64,000 nt of DNA from Todiramphus chloris collaris (Eukaryota; Chordata; Aves; Coraciiformes; Alcedinidae), in NCBI GenBank assembly GCA_025345505.1, contig JANVCC010000022.1, forward strand, positions 30,071,155-30,135,154, in the 5' to 3' direction. Of the stretch, positions 36,545 to 49,582 are shown piece by piece. The notes beneath the pieces were generated by a model. The model was not told the DNA's origin, made no database searches, and was given only the letters and a program-made list of their open reading frames with translations. Both the position numbers and the translations under genes were made by a program. The first letter of the stretch is position 1; each line of letters starts with the position of its first letter.

Positions 36545-37892
36545 AAACAGATAATGCCATAGTTCCCTATAGCTTAACACATCCAGGTCTTCCTAGCGTG
36601 GAAACCCAGCCCATGCATGTTAAGGTCTTGCCTCTGCCAGGCATTGGGACACAACAGGATCAGTCACTGGGTCTGGCAGTCACAGTAAAATTACTTTTAG
36701 TCCCATGCTGTTCCAGAGCCACTACCTATTTCAAGCATTTCAGCTTCTCATGCATTGGTGATGGCATGGTTCTGGAAGGCAGGGAGCCATCCAGAGATGT
36801 GTTACTGAAAACAAAGAATTTCTTCCAATTATATCTGCCCAGAGTGACTCCTGAGCCACATTCAACTTAGCTAAAGTTATCATCTGTCTACATCCAAAAT
36901 ATCAAGAAAAGATTTGTTCTGACCCCTGACAGTCTCTGTCTGAAAAATGTCTTCTAGAAAAGGCAGAGTGTAGTAAATTATTTCATGAAAATAGGAACTA
37001 TGGACATTTACAACCCTGGATCTTGAGAAAAACACCCAGTTAAATCAGCATGCGTGGTAACAGCATTACACCATTACATCCCAGCAGATGTTGTTATCCA
37101 CCAAAAGCCATGTCTGTATTCTTGAGTCAAATGATTGGCATGTATTGCTCTCTGAAGGCATAAGCCTAGCATCTCATTCCTTCCATCAACCACTACTGTT
37201 TTCCCTAATGTTAGAAGACATCTTATTCCCTTTGTGTACATTAAGCTACTCTCCCTTATATGCCCCCTCAGGAAGGTTTCACTCCTGTCTGGTGAGCTAC
37301 TTTCTCTCCTTGATTTTCATTGATGACAAAAATCACACCACTGGAGATTCTCACACTAACATCCCAGATCACTGTTTTGCCTGGTTATACATTGCTTTAA
37401 TGTTTAGTTTCAGTGCTCAGGTCCTATGATCCACTTCACTGCTGGTAGGCTTTCCTTCCCCCATTCCTTGTGTTTTTATGACCTCCTCTAATCTCACTGC
37501 TCTCCAGAAAAAGTGGCATTTCTGGGTCAACCATTTTCCATCTTTGGAACCTCTCTGACTCGTATTTTGGTATTTCTTGTGGTGCCCTTGCAACTACATT
37601 GAGCTGCTATTTCTGAAGCATTTTTTGTCTACTTTATTCTTCCCCTCTTGGAATAAGAGCACACACTCCTAGTTCACATTGTCTTGAACACAGTCTTCAG
37701 AGCACTACACATTTTCAGCAGTTTCCTTCATTGTAGTTCATTTGTATTGTCCGAGGATACATCCCATAACACTCCACATTTTCCCTGCCTTTGTTGGTGG
37801 CTGCAGTCAACCCACAAATCCAGAAGTGGCATGGTAACTCTTGCTTACCATAAACAGAGACAATTTATTACCCTGATGGATTTAACATTCTT

Positions 37893-37918
37893 CAGCAGAA
37901 GATTTACATCTTCTGCTG
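37893..37918. repeat. Perfect 11-bp inverted repeat, 4-nt loop
   Basis: CAGCAGAAGAT (37893-37903), loop TTAC, then ATCTTCTGCTG (37908-37918). Pairing does not extend outward, so the stem is too short for a pre-miRNA. Confidence 0.95.
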
Positions 37919-40900
37919 TGCTTGGTGCACTGGATTTGCAGCTCAGATGACATACCAGTTCTGAATGGCACAGCACATTCTCAGATATAAACAAAGACCT
38001 TCTCTAAGCCCCCTAAACAGGGGCTGTCAGAGGACATAAATTGTCATGGCTCATGGAAGTCAGTGGTATAGTTTCACCAGCTGGCATTCAAGCTAACTCC
38101 ATCAATTGATGAGGAAACTAATCCATGCAGTCATCTCCTTTTTTTGAAGTAGTTTTATCACTTCATTTTATTTTTTTTTTAATTTCTGTTCACACTTCTG
38201 GTCCTAATGTCAATCTTCAAGCTGTCAGCTGAACTGTTCTCAATTGTTTCAGTACCACTGACAAAACATTTTTGGTAACACTAATGATTTTTGTCTGCTG
38301 GTCTAGGTACTTGGCTTACGCCCTTTCACTATTACTAAATATAGCTTTGCTGTTATGTTGCAATTGGTTGCTAATGCCATATGTTAACATTCTTCTCTAA
38401 GTAGCTTCTCATTTAAACACATATGACAAAGAGAAACCTTTTACTGACAGGCAAAATTAACATACAGCATGGTCTCTGTGTCTGAAGTGAGAGTGGTATG
38501 TTTATGGCCAAAATGCCAACAAAGTTAAGACAACATGATCCAGGAGATTACAACAAGAAAGCTGCCTGCTGATACCACAGGTTGCAAGTATTTTTTTTTA
38601 GCTTAGAATTCACTCCCCCTCCCAAAACAAGGCAAAACAAAACACAGAGACAAAGCAAACAAGTAAACAAAAAAGGCAAAGACAAGAGAAGAAGAAATGA
38701 AGGAAATGAAGATGTTCCACTAAAACCCAGCATAAGTAAAGCCACAGGTCCTACCCATTCTCTTCCTTGGCTTAGAAATATAATAAGATTGAGGATCCAG
38801 GATCTCCTTTACAACAGTCAGACTCAATGATCCAGCATCAGATGTGCCAGTGAGAACCACAATGAAGATGGTTCATACATGTTGCTAAAGTCCAGTTTGC
38901 ACCCAGCTCCCTGGCCTCATCTGATCCCAGCCCAGCAGAATATGAGAAAAGACAGATTACCATAAAGAAAACTTTCTTCTCCACCCTATTCTAAGCTCTG
39001 GAGTCCTGTAAATTTACACTGGCCATTCATACTAAAAAAAAAAAAAAATTCCTTGCAAAAATGTAAGTATAAAATGTTTGTGTGATTAATTTGCACTTCT
39101 TCAAATTGGAGCCCTCTATTCCACAATAAGTCATGGCTGACCATAACTCTCTTCTGGGATATAAAATCCTATAAATGAGGAATTTTTCCGGAGGCCTTCA
39201 AGATAAGTCGTAATACAGCCAAGTACTCTGCACATGTATGCTTCCCAAAGCAGAACTCTGTACAAAGGGGCTGAGCACCACCATGACACCTTTTAAACAA
39301 CCTCAGTATCCAGAAGAATTAGAAAATGGTTTGAGCATATACAGCAACCCATGTGCCTTTGAGATGCACAGCCTTCTTCTTGACTCTAAACAGCATGAGG
39401 AGAAAGAAAGGCATTTGAAGAGGTGACTCAGCCAGGTCAGAGAAGTCCTTCAAAAGCTAAGGATTTTCGGCATCATGGAAAAATTTTCCTTAGAGTTTGG
39501 GAGCCTAGAGCATCTCAAACAATTACAGAAATAAGAGGAGACATTTGATTCACTATCATGATAAACCTGACCAGCTGACTTCCACTCAAATTATATTTAA
39601 GACCCTTGTATGTTCTGTTGATTGCTTTCCTACATCTCCTGTGCCTTTAGTCCAGTCTGTCTCCTGTCCCCTAACACAATGACATTTTACAGAGTTAAGA
39701 GTTGAGCTCTCAAACTGCAGAACTGTGTTTTAGCAACAACCATACATATAACGCATGGAGCAACAGGTTAATGTCTCTGAAGAAAAATTTTTAGTTTGCT
39801 TTGTGACATATCATGTGTGAGCAGTTGCTCATGACAATAAGAATTTAAAATTCAAATTGCCCTAAAATTAAAGAAAGGATTTGCAGAATGAATAGAAATT
39901 CTCCCCCTTGCAGCTGAAGTAGACAAGACTTTTCTTTCTTTGTGTACAGTTATCAAATGTCAGAAGGCACTCAACACAAACCTTGTTTTGTTACGTGATC
40001 CTGTAACTGTCAGTGAAGAAGAGGCTGCTGACCTCTCTGCATTTCAATGTTCGCCTTCGTAACGATGAATGAAAGGTTGCTGAACTTATCTGGTGTGCTT
40101 TGACACATCTGTAATCTAAAGCCACAAAATTTGGATGCAATCCCATGAAGTAAATATCTCTCATGGATATATCTCTTTTATTAATGGTCACATAAGGTAG
40201 CTAGATGAGACAGTTTGATTCCCACCTTTTTCATGTCCTGCAATAGTTTCTTTGAGGCCTTGTCACTGTTGGTTCTAGCACAACCCACGCTTTACTTGCT
40301 TCTTTTACATGTGTAGGACCAGGCAGTCTTTAGACAGTGCTCTTCACATGGCTTCAGATTACAGACATGCAGGAGACTATGGAAGCAGTGGATGCCAGGC
40401 TCTGCCCACCACATTAGCCCCAGTAGTATGGCAGAGCCAGGGCAATGGAGCAGCCCCATCTGCCCCCAGCCCACCTTCTGGCCCTAAGCCCTGGCAGGCA
40501 GCAGAGAGTCTGGATCATGACAGCCATGGGAAGCAATCTCTCCCACAAGTAGAGCAGACAGCACCCAGAGCTACTCCAAGTCATCGCCAAGGTGCTACAG
40601 TGATAAGAGGATGATGACCAGGTTAGACATAAGGAAGAGGAAGTAACTAACCTGACGCACATGGCAACAGTCTGTAACACCAGCACTGGTGCATGAACCA
40701 GAGCCAGTTGGAAATATGAGCAAAACTTGCAGGAAGGCAGACAAGTACTTTAACACCACTGCTAATAAAGGCTGAAGCAGAGGCGGGAAGGTTATGTAGT
40801 TTACTTAAGTTATGGAGCAGAGCCTCGTTAGGCATCCTGGAGCTGGGCTCAAGCCACTGTTAGACCAGCAGATTTCAAGTAATGATTCCCACAAACTTCT

Positions 40901-41111
40901 TCTGTGGTGATATTTCTGAACAATACCAGGGAACATTCCATCATAAATTGTGCTGTGTTCCAGTTTCCACATTAGAGCTATGATGTAACTCAGTAACACT
41001 TTGTCCCATCAAGCCCAACAACAATAGATTTAATCAGAACATTTGTCTCAGAGAGACAATGGGGAGTTCTGATTAACCTGGCACCAAACTCTGGCAGTTG
41101 CCTATGAAGGA

Positions 41112-41132
41112 TTTTTTTTTTTTTTTTCCCCC
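41112..41132. repeat. Poly-T then poly-C tract (T16C5)
   Basis: T16 is followed by C5, the same T-to-C layout as the tract at 2538-2570. Confidence 0.95.
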
Positions 41133-41415
41133 TAAATGCTTGCCCTTGGCATCTCTTCAGGATGCAATATACCAAGGCTGCAGTTGCCAGGAGAGCTTTG
41201 AAAAATGCCTCATGACATTTGACATGCAAAGAACATACTTCATTTCAGAAATGTAACATTTATGCAGAAGCTCAGGATGGAAGATGCCCTTCCCTGGACA
41301 TTCCACCAGGCAACCACCTGAGCATCAAGGACATTAGATCACTGTCGGATGCAAAGACCACAGTCACAGAATTTCCCAGACTGGAAAAGACCTTTAAGAT
41401 CATCTAGTCCAATCA

Positions 41416-41910
41416 TTAACCTAACACTGAGATGACCTTGACTAAACCATATCCCTCAGCACTACATCTACACAACTCAAATACCTTCAGGGATGGGGAC
41501 TTAACCATATCCCTGGGCAAGCCATTCCAGTGCCTGATAACCCATTCAGTACAGAAATTCTTCCTCATATCTAATCTAAACTTCCCTTGGCACAATTTAA
41601 GGCCATTAGTTCTTGTTCTATGACTTGTTACTTGGGAGAACTGACTGACCCTCATCTCTCTACAGCTTCCTTCCAGGTAGTTGTGGAGAGCAACAAGGTC
41701 TCCCCTGAGTTTTGTGTTCTCCAGGCTAAACACCACCAGTTCCCTCAGCTGCTCCTCATGAGACATGTGCTCCAGGCCCTTCACCAGCTTTGCTGCCCAT
41801 CTTTGGGCATGCTTTAGTGCCTCAGTGTCCTTCTTGTAATGAGGGGCCCAGAACTGAACACAGTACTTGAGATGTGGTCTCACCAGCACTGAGTACAGGA
41901 GTAGAATCAT
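41416..41910 (-). pseudogene. CR1 ORF2 C-terminal remnant
   Basis: A 164-codon open frame carries the CR1 region downstream of the RT palm: '[20 protein letters not shown]' near its start, then '[17 protein letters not shown]', '[20 protein letters not shown]' and '[20 protein letters not shown]'. The family's role is target-primed reverse transcription. This piece lacks the catalytic residues and is separated from the RT palm by the nested element. Upstream sequence to ~42120 shows the 'AEKANGILAC' equivalent in other frames, so further lesions lie there. It stays open by chance and is not evidence of function. Confidence 0.9.
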
Positions 41911-42249
41911 TGCTCCTACTGGTCACACTGTTCCCGATACAGGCGAGGATGCCATTGGCCTTTTCTGCTACCTGGGCACATTTCTGGTTTATATTCAGCC
42001 AGGTGTCAACCAGCAGCCCCAGGTCCCTTTCTTCCAGGCAGCTTCCCAGCCACGCTTCCCCAAGCCTGGAGCATTTTATGGGGTTGCTGTGACCAAAGTG
42101 CAGGACCCTTGTTAAACCTCATACAAGTGGCCTCAGCCCATCAATTCAACCTGTCCAGATCACTCTGCAGAGTCTTCCTACCTTCAAGCAGATCAACACT
42201 CACACCCAATTTGGTGTCACCTGCAGGCTTCCTGAGGAAGCACTCAATC

Positions 42250-42624
42250 ATACAATCTTAGAATCATTTGGGTTGGAAAAGACCTTTAAGATCATTGAGT
42301 CCAACCTTTAATGCTACTCTACCCAAGTCAACCACTAAGCCACATCCCCAACCATCACATCTATACAACTTTTAAACACATCCAGGGATGGTGACTCAAC
42401 CAGCTCCTTGGGCAGCCTGTTCTGATGCCTGACAACCCTTTCAGTGACAAAGTTTTTCCTAATGTCCAGTCTAAACCTCCCCTGATGCAGCTTGACACCA
42501 TTCTCTCTTGTTCTATCACTACTTACTTGTGAGAGGAGACCAGCACCTACCTCTCTACAACATCCTTTGAGGTAGCTGTCAAGAGCAAGGACATCTGCCC
42601 TCAGCCTTCTTTTCTTCAGAGTAT
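42250..42624 (-). mobile_element. Nested CR1 LINE 3' fragment
   Basis: About 375 bp containing only the ORF2 C-terminal end and the 3' UTR of a CR1. The plus strand begins 'atacaatcttagaatcattt', the reverse complement of the terminal octamers, and ends in 'ttcttttcttcagagtat', where the element is 5'-truncated. It is flanked by AATC on both sides (42246-42249 and 42625-42628), a possible 4-bp target-site duplication, although CR1 duplications are short and often absent. It has the same 3' UTR type as its host ('gatcttaaaggtcttttcca'), so both belong to one family, this copy inserting later. Confidence 0.9.
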
Positions 42625-42888
42625 AATCCCCTCATCTAGATCATTCATGAAGATATTGAACAAGACCAGTGCCAAAAATGAGCCCTGGGGGATACCACTG
42701 GTGACCAGCCACCAACTGAACTTAACTCCATTCACCACCACTCTTTGGGCCTGGACAGCTAGCCAGTTTTTTATCCAGCAAAGCATATGCCCATCCAAGC
42801 CATGAGCAGCCAGTTTCTCCAGGAGAATGTTGTGGGAGATGGTGTCAAAGGCTTTACTAATCCAGGCAGACAACATCCTTTCCCTCAT
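42625..42888 (-). pseudogene. CR1 ORF2 reverse transcriptase palm remnant
   Basis: The minus strand carries '[20 protein letters not shown]', then '[17 protein letters not shown]' and '[20 protein letters not shown]', ending 'DLDEG'. These are the RT palm motifs before the catalytic FADD. This is the 5' portion of the interrupted host CR1; FADD would have followed beyond the nested insertion and is not recognisable across the junction. Family sequence continues weakly to ~42937. Dead copy. Confidence 0.9.
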
Positions 42889-44024
42889 CCACTGAGCAGG
42901 TGACCATATTGCAGAAGGAGATGAGGTTAGTCAGTCCTGCGAGAGCTCACTGGTGGAAACTGAACTGTAGCCACCGAGAACCAAAATGCAGGGAGTGGAC
43001 AAGGGTATCACTACACCACTTCTCTGCAATTGGTTGGTTGGTTTCTTTTGCACCTCTGCTACTTTTCAAGCAGCTCAGATCACAAAAACCCTACAGATTG
43101 CTGCAGAATGGAGAGGCCCCTTTGCATAGAGTAGGTGTTGATGGGAACTTTGGCAAGAAGTCAAAGCACAGGTTAACTCAAATAGAGTGATTGACAGACA
43201 TCACAGTCAGTCAAAAGTACAGGAGCACAAGCCCTGTGTGATCATGAACAAAGGCAGGGCTCAATTCTGCTTCCCTACATATTTCTGCAGCGTGGGTTTA
43301 TGGTAGCATGGTGTAACCAAGATGATAAGCAATCCTATCAACCTACATGTCTCTTGATATTGCTGGCAATAAGCCACACAACCGCATCCAAGTGGCAAGT
43401 GGCATCAAACAGTTCCCTCAGGACTACAGGGTGGGATAAGGTATTTTTCAACTCTGGCTTAGGAGATATGCTGCATTGCCCCACACACAGTGCAAGCCAC
43501 CGGACCTGCTCACATCCAATGGCCAGGCTGGTTCCCTGCATTCATCTGCCTGCTTCCCCAGCACTGCTCTCCCAGAAAGCCTTTCCATAATGGGCCAGGG
43601 TATATCAAGGCCGAGGCTCAGACTTGCTCTTCTCTGAGCAGTAACGTTTAGGAGTTGAAAATTTAATGGGAGTCTCGATCTCAAACTAGTCCTTGACATT
43701 TGCAATCTAAGAAAGCTGGATGGAGGTTGGGGAGGGGGGATATGAAAAGAGAAAACAATGAATGAGAAAGAAGAAATGCAGTAACCAAAGCCTGCAATAA
43801 GGTCCCAAAGCAACTATTAGCCTCCTGCACTTACTCCATCCTTCTTCCTCTTGCTCAGCTTTGCTGTCACTGTTTTCACTGCAGTAGCACAAAGAAAAAA
43901 GGCCAGTTCTGCTAGAGGGGATTTGGATCCAGAGAAAGAAATGGGCCTTCCCCAACACTCCCCATTAGAAGGGTTATAAATAGCACATTACCATGGCATC
44001 TTTTGCAAATCCTTCTTGTTCCAC

Positions 44025-44025
<1 letters not shown>

Positions 44026-44057
<32 letters not shown>
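44026..44057. repeat. Poly-A tract (A32)
   Basis: The longest homopolymer in the window. A retrocopy tail is possible, but the ~300 bp upstream match nothing I recognise, so a slippage-expanded homopolymer is the default reading. Confidence 0.95.
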
Positions 44058-44060
<3 letters not shown>

Positions 44061-44964
44061 AGGCAGCTTCTCCATTATTTGAGAACAGACAAAATTCCAG
44101 GCTGCTTTGTTTTCACCAACACGCTCTTCCACTCTCATCCTTTTGCATTTTTCATACTCGGCACAAGACCTACTTCTGCAGTCACAAAAGCTATTCTGTG
44201 TGTTGATGGAGTTGAAGAAGCTTTCTCTGGATGGATCTGGTCAGCCAGAGAAGCTTGAGGGTTGTTACATGCATATTACTCATCTTGGCCAGCTCCTGCC
44301 TCCCATTCACTTCAATAAAATATGTTTGTTTTGTTATAAATCTTGATTTGATTTTTGGGAAGTGAAATGCCCACCCCTGCCAAGAAGAAATGGTACGTTC
44401 TACATGTCACCACTATGCCACTATGTCCTCCTCTTAAGAGCTTGAGGTTGTGAAATAAAAAGATTAATTTATATTCAGACACATTTTTATCAGGTCAAGG
44501 CTTGCAATGGAAAGAATCTGTGTATGGAAAATATATTTAACATGATTGAGAGTTGCTAAAAACACAGTCATTTCTTGAACAATGTAAGCCACTACCTTGT
44601 TTACTATATAACTTATCCCAAAATCCCTAAATTTCTTATGACAATTATATTATTTGGTTATATTATTAAACAAAATATCATCTGGACTCAGAATCCATTT
44701 CAATAGCTCTCAAATCACACAGGCATGTCCCTAAGTATATGTCCAGGAATTAAAAAGTAAAAAACTCTTCTCTTGAGCTTTCTTAAAGGGCCTTAAGATA
44801 TCAAGTAGAAAACTCTTGTTTTCTTAAAAGCCTCGCTGATTATTATATTCCTGCCTTGGATACATACAAATCTTTCCAGTCCACAGTTTTTGGAGTGGTG
44901 TGATAATTAGAGTTTTTCCCTCCAAGCTTGGGATAAACTGGAATATCCTGGATATACTCAGGTT

Positions 44965-44983
44965 AAAAAAAAAAAAAAAAAAA
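44965..44983. repeat. Poly-A tract (A19)
   Basis: Uninterrupted run of 19 A followed by GTTAAAAAG. Simple homopolymer. Confidence 0.95.
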
Positions 44984-47900
44984 GTTAAAAAGTGTTGCCC
45001 ATGTGGTTGGAGAGAGATTTGACAAGCAGATAGAGAAGACCCAGCTGTACAGACAATTATTTTATAATATTATTTGGAAGCTGTTTGGGAGCTAGTAATA
45101 GTGTGTATACACCATAACTTTGTTCCTCCATCATCAGTCAACCAGTTAATATGCAGTTACATTCCCAGCCAGCCTTACTCACATTCCTAATTGATAGTAT
45201 TTCAAAGAGACTGCTGTGTCACATTTAGCCTCTTCATTACTAATTATACAGGTATTTTAAAGCCATCTCTTCAGTTGCTCAGTATCTTCATTAGAGATGT
45301 CTTCACAGTAGATTTCTAATGCCCCATTCACTATGGAGGCCTTGGGTCTACCTCTTTTAACAAGTAACACTCACAGAAATGGCATTCAAGTTAGAGCAGC
45401 CTTTCATGCAGGGTCTTTTCACACCTACAAGTCTGAGCACAGTTTTTCCATGCTCTTGAGCAAGGCACATTTACAAGTAAACCATATGGTGAAAATGCCT
45501 GCAGCTGTAAGGAACCAAGCCCTTCTCAGTAGGCAGGACAGAGACCTGGAAAGAGAAATAAATTGGCATGATATAAAATAAAGTCCCCTTGACCAGTTAA
45601 GAAGGGTTTACGTGATGCTTCCTAACCAGATACTGCTCTCAGAAAAATATTCAAATCAGTAGCCATATCCACAGTTGCCCAGTCCTCATCAGGGGCTTGA
45701 AAATACCCATCAGCTACAGAAAAACAGAGTCCAAAGCCAGTAATGCCCAGGTTAGTTCATCTCAATGTTATTTATTCACTCACTCCTCACTATATTTAAT
45801 ATAAGATATTGAAGTTCTACCTCCAGACTTTTTTCTTTCCATAGGCATTTCTTTGGAGTCTAGTAGGTTTAATTATTTCCAGACCTTGCAGCAAAAAGCA
45901 GAATGCTGAAAGAAACCCGAAACATATGATTATAACATTTTTTTCTTAAAACATGATGAATAATGCATTACAATTATTTATGTCTTTGGACTGAGTCAAA
46001 GTAAGAAAACAAGTATGTCATAAATGACATCTTGATGTATTTTGGTATACCACTGAACTGCGTCAATGAAATGACTTAACTTGTTTAGTTTAGGTTCCTG
46101 AGAAATCTTATCAGGATTATTGCTGAACATAAGCCAAAGCTGATATTGTTTGTATTTTGAGTTGCAAATTAAGGGAAACACAAGAAGTGTTTTGGGTAAT
46201 TCCTGAAGACAACTAAAAGAATTAATGTTTTGAGAAAACAGCAGTGGTTGTGATGGTCTGAGGGCACAGGCAAGGCAGTCTCTGCCAGGAGAAGATGGTC
46301 TTTCTGAAAGTGTTCTTTCGTGCCTGAAAACCTATCTACTTTTTTCCAACTAAAATAGCCAGTTTGACAAAAGATGTGGTCTCTACGCACAAACTTTTCC
46401 CAGACTACTTCTACCTTACCCTCAGCCTACAAGCCTTCCCGTCCCTTCAGGGAATCCAATTGCTTTAGATCAAGTGGGCTATGAGTGAATTTCAAGAGAG
46501 AAACTATTGTGAATTAAGATGCATAGTCTAACAATAGTCACCAGTACATATATGATGGTGAAGAACAGTGCAGATCACAGCATGTGTCTTCATTCCTTTC
46601 ACAGACAGAAATCATTGAACTGACCTGTCTTGTTTTCAACTTTGAGTTCATAGGATAACTTTACCTTCGTAGGATAACTCAATCCACTCTTTATATACCA
46701 GAAAGCTTGATGATAGAAGCACACTCTTCTAGCAAAAACTGGTTCCTACTCCTCCAGGAAAATATTCACTCAGCAAGCAATACTTCCCACTAAAGACAAG
46801 ACTAGGGTAATTTTTTCAGCTCTGAAAGGTAATTTCACAAATTTGTTGCGATTAGCAGTTTTCTTCACTTATAAAAATCTACAGCTTCTCTGTCACTGCT
46901 CTTATTTTTTTGAGGATCTACAAGGATGAACTTCCTGCCCCTGCAATCAGCATTTGAGTTTTAAAAAGCCTGTGAGCAGGCTAAAGCAAGCTGGTGCATT
47001 CATTCACTAGAAATGGTCAGCACGCTAAGGAAAACTTGCATTGCACTGAGATCAAAGCAATGAAGTGGGTCTATCTTCCCACACATCAGCCTCTTCTCCT
47101 GAAGAAAGAGCCATTCTGGTGGCTCCCCATTTTGCTGTGCAAAACAAACAACAAGTGGGAATACAGAAATCAAGATTAAATACAACTGATGATCCACTCT
47201 GCCTTGCAAGATACCAGGTACTCTGGGTTTGGGGTTTTTTTTCCACTTGATACCTCCAAAAAGTACTGCAGTACAAGGATTTGGTCTATGTACCAATTTT
47301 TTTTCACTTTTGCCAAGTCACCACATCTCCCAGTTTGCATTTGTGTACAGCCAAATCCCATGTGAAAGTAGTTTTGACACAGCAGGGCTACCTGCAATGA
47401 TTAACAAGCAAATGCACTGAGTCTCCTCTGCGGTCATGTCATCTTGCTAGAACTTCACGCAGCCATAACTCATCTTGAAAAGGCAGTTCTGATTCAAACC
47501 TTATGGAAGAAGTCACACATAAGAAGTTAAGCAAAACTAGTGGTGCTGGCATTTGTGTGTCATTGCAGGTAGAAGATCTTGAGACTTCTACGCACTCTAT
47601 GAACTTTAAAATGACATCTTGAATTATTTAACGTGTTGGTTTTGGTTAAGAAAAACCCCACATCAAGCTGTTTTGCAGCTTTATTCTTAAAACCCAATGA
47701 CACAATGTCTGTTGTTGCAGATTGAAAGGAGAGCTCGTTGGATGAGGTTTCCTGGTTTTAGCAATCCTAAAGCTTTACATAGTATGACATTTCAAGAGCT
47801 CTCACAAAGTCATCGAGAGACACTGAGGGTTTTGGCCATTTTCCAGCTTTCTCTCAAGGGAAAACAAGAGAGAGAAAGTGCAATTTGTTTGTCTTTTAAG

Positions 47901-48000
47901 GATCTGTACTTAGTGGAAGCATGAAAACAGGGAGAGCCCCACTGGGTGATTAAATAATCAGCCTGGGATGGAGATATTAAGAATCAGATGGACTCTACTT

Positions 48001-48017
48001 AAAAAAAAAAAAAAAAA
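48001..48017. repeat. Poly-A tract (A17)
   Basis: Uninterrupted run of 17 A. Simple homopolymer. Confidence 0.95.
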
Positions 48018-49553
48018 GACACTTGTTTAAGTGCTGAGGGTTACTGCTGGAAGCTAAGGGAGATGCTGATACATGGACATCTGGCCCCTCATTCAAACTC
48101 CACTGGAAAAACAAACCAGCTGTGCAGGGTATAGCACACCTTTATTGGTGACCTCTCTGGTATTGTCTGCAGGAGAGCAAGACATACAGTTTTCATTCAA
48201 GGATGCAACTGTTATACTTGAATATGCATTTCTTTCCCCAGCCACCTGAAACATGCTGTCAGGAGCCAATATAACCAAAACATCTGCAAGTGCATAGTGA
48301 GATGTTTCATCAATGACAAATGTTGGACAATACAAAGGTTTTGTCATTAATATACACATCAATCCCTGGGACTCTCTGGACAGACCATGCCATAATCTAG
48401 GCAGTGGAGAAAGGGTTTACTTTGAACTGCTAAGCAGTGAAGAGCAGGCTCATTGTGACATCTACATGAGGATTATTACCTATTGGTAGTTCACAAGCTC
48501 ACAAAGTCTCTGAAGACATGAAAGACATAGGCTGGAAGTGTCACCAGCAGGTGCTCTGACTGCCATGACACCCATCTTACCCAAGCAGCAAGATAAAACA
48601 TTGTTTCTGCCTGCACAGAGCAGGGAGTCCCACCTCTGAGTCCTAAATCTGCAGTGACAGTAGGAAGTGGTGCAGTCACAGCTCCCTGCCCTTAGTCCCA
48701 GGGACATTCCTGGATATGTTTTCCCATGTGGTGAGCCCAGTCTGCATGATGTGAAATGTAACTGCTTGGTGCTGATCCAGCATTATATGGCTTCTCTTAG
48801 AGGGCACTAACCTCTGTGCATGACTGTCATCCAAATACACTCTCTTTTCACCACACTTTTTATCCCAACAGTTGGTAATTGCACCAAATGAGGCTCTTGG
48901 ATAAATGTCAGTAGTAACACTTTCTCCCTCGCTTGTCATTGTTCTTCCATGATTCAAACAGCTTCAAATGACAGGTTTGAAATATGGCCAGGGCTTGTAA
49001 GTGTGGGAATGGAAAGTTTCTGAATGCTGGCAAGTGCTTATCAACCCCTGCATTGTAATATCAGCTACCAAGTGGCAACAGAGCTGTGCCAAATTAGGTG
49101 GAAAAGGAGTTCACACAAAGAAAGATCAATAGATTTAAAGGCAGAATTGCTATGAGCATGAGTACTCCTGAATAATTTCACCCACTATTTTCTGCAGCCG
49201 GAGTTTCTCTTCAGTAGCATCTCCAAGTGCTGTTCCAGTGACCAGCTAAAAAAAAAATTCCAAGTTTTCTGGCTGCACAACAACATACCTCACCCAGTCT
49301 TGCAGCTTTTAAGCAAAACCAATCCAATGACTCAGTCATAGCTACTTGGGGAAAAAATTTTATCAACCCATGAATTCTTTGTATCTGCTTGATAACATCA
49401 GAGTTCTTAGGCAGCCCTTCCAAGAGAAATGTTACTGGGTATCAAGCAATACATGATGCTACAGAAAAGTCCATGATCAAGAAAATATAGTGAATATGTT
49501 GTTCTGGATGGTGGGATGCACTCCCTGACCATGTCTGCAATAGTGTTTTTTCT

Positions 49554-49582
49554 CTGACCATCATTGAGGTAATGATGGTCAG
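49554..49582. repeat. Perfect 12-bp inverted repeat, 5-nt loop
   Basis: CTGACCATCATT (49554-49565), loop GAGGT, then AATGATGGTCAG (49571-49582). It has the longest perfect arms of the foldbacks found. A third related copy of the arm, CCTGACCAT, lies ~30 bp upstream at 49524-49532. Confidence 0.95.

Larger units (their letters stand above)
35524..41360. other. Unique non-coding sequence
   Basis: No exon, RNA gene or transposon is recognised apart from simple repeats. Open frames reach 113 codons (37088-37429, +) without domain features. A-rich runs occur at ~39034-39047 and around 38590-38700. Confidence 0.5.
41361..42937 (-). mobile_element. CR1 LINE, 5'-truncated, split by a second CR1
   Basis: The 3' end lies at ~41361 (plus-strand 'cagtcacagaatttcccaga' then 'ctggaaaagacctttaagat'). 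Family sequence runs through the 3' UTR and ORF2 C-terminus to 42249, stops in 'gaggaagcactcaatc', and resumes at 42625 with 'aatcccctcatctagatcat'. It then continues through the RT palm to ~42937. Joined across the gap the text matches uninterrupted CR1 order (expected 'gcactcaatcccctcatc'), so 42250-42624 is an insertion. The 5' end stops inside the RT. Confidence 0.93.

Noticed and set aside
38101..38125. MIR-like 'gatgaggaaacta'
   Set aside because: A match of 11-12 bp in isolation is expected by chance.
38760..38835. CR1-like 'cagactcaatgatccag'
   Set aside because: It resembles the 'ggactcgatgatcc' block, but the rest of the CR1 tail is missing on both sides.
43700..44057. A32 run as the tail of a processed pseudogene
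   Set aside because: The sequence before the tail matches no gene I recognise, and no flanking target-site duplication was found.
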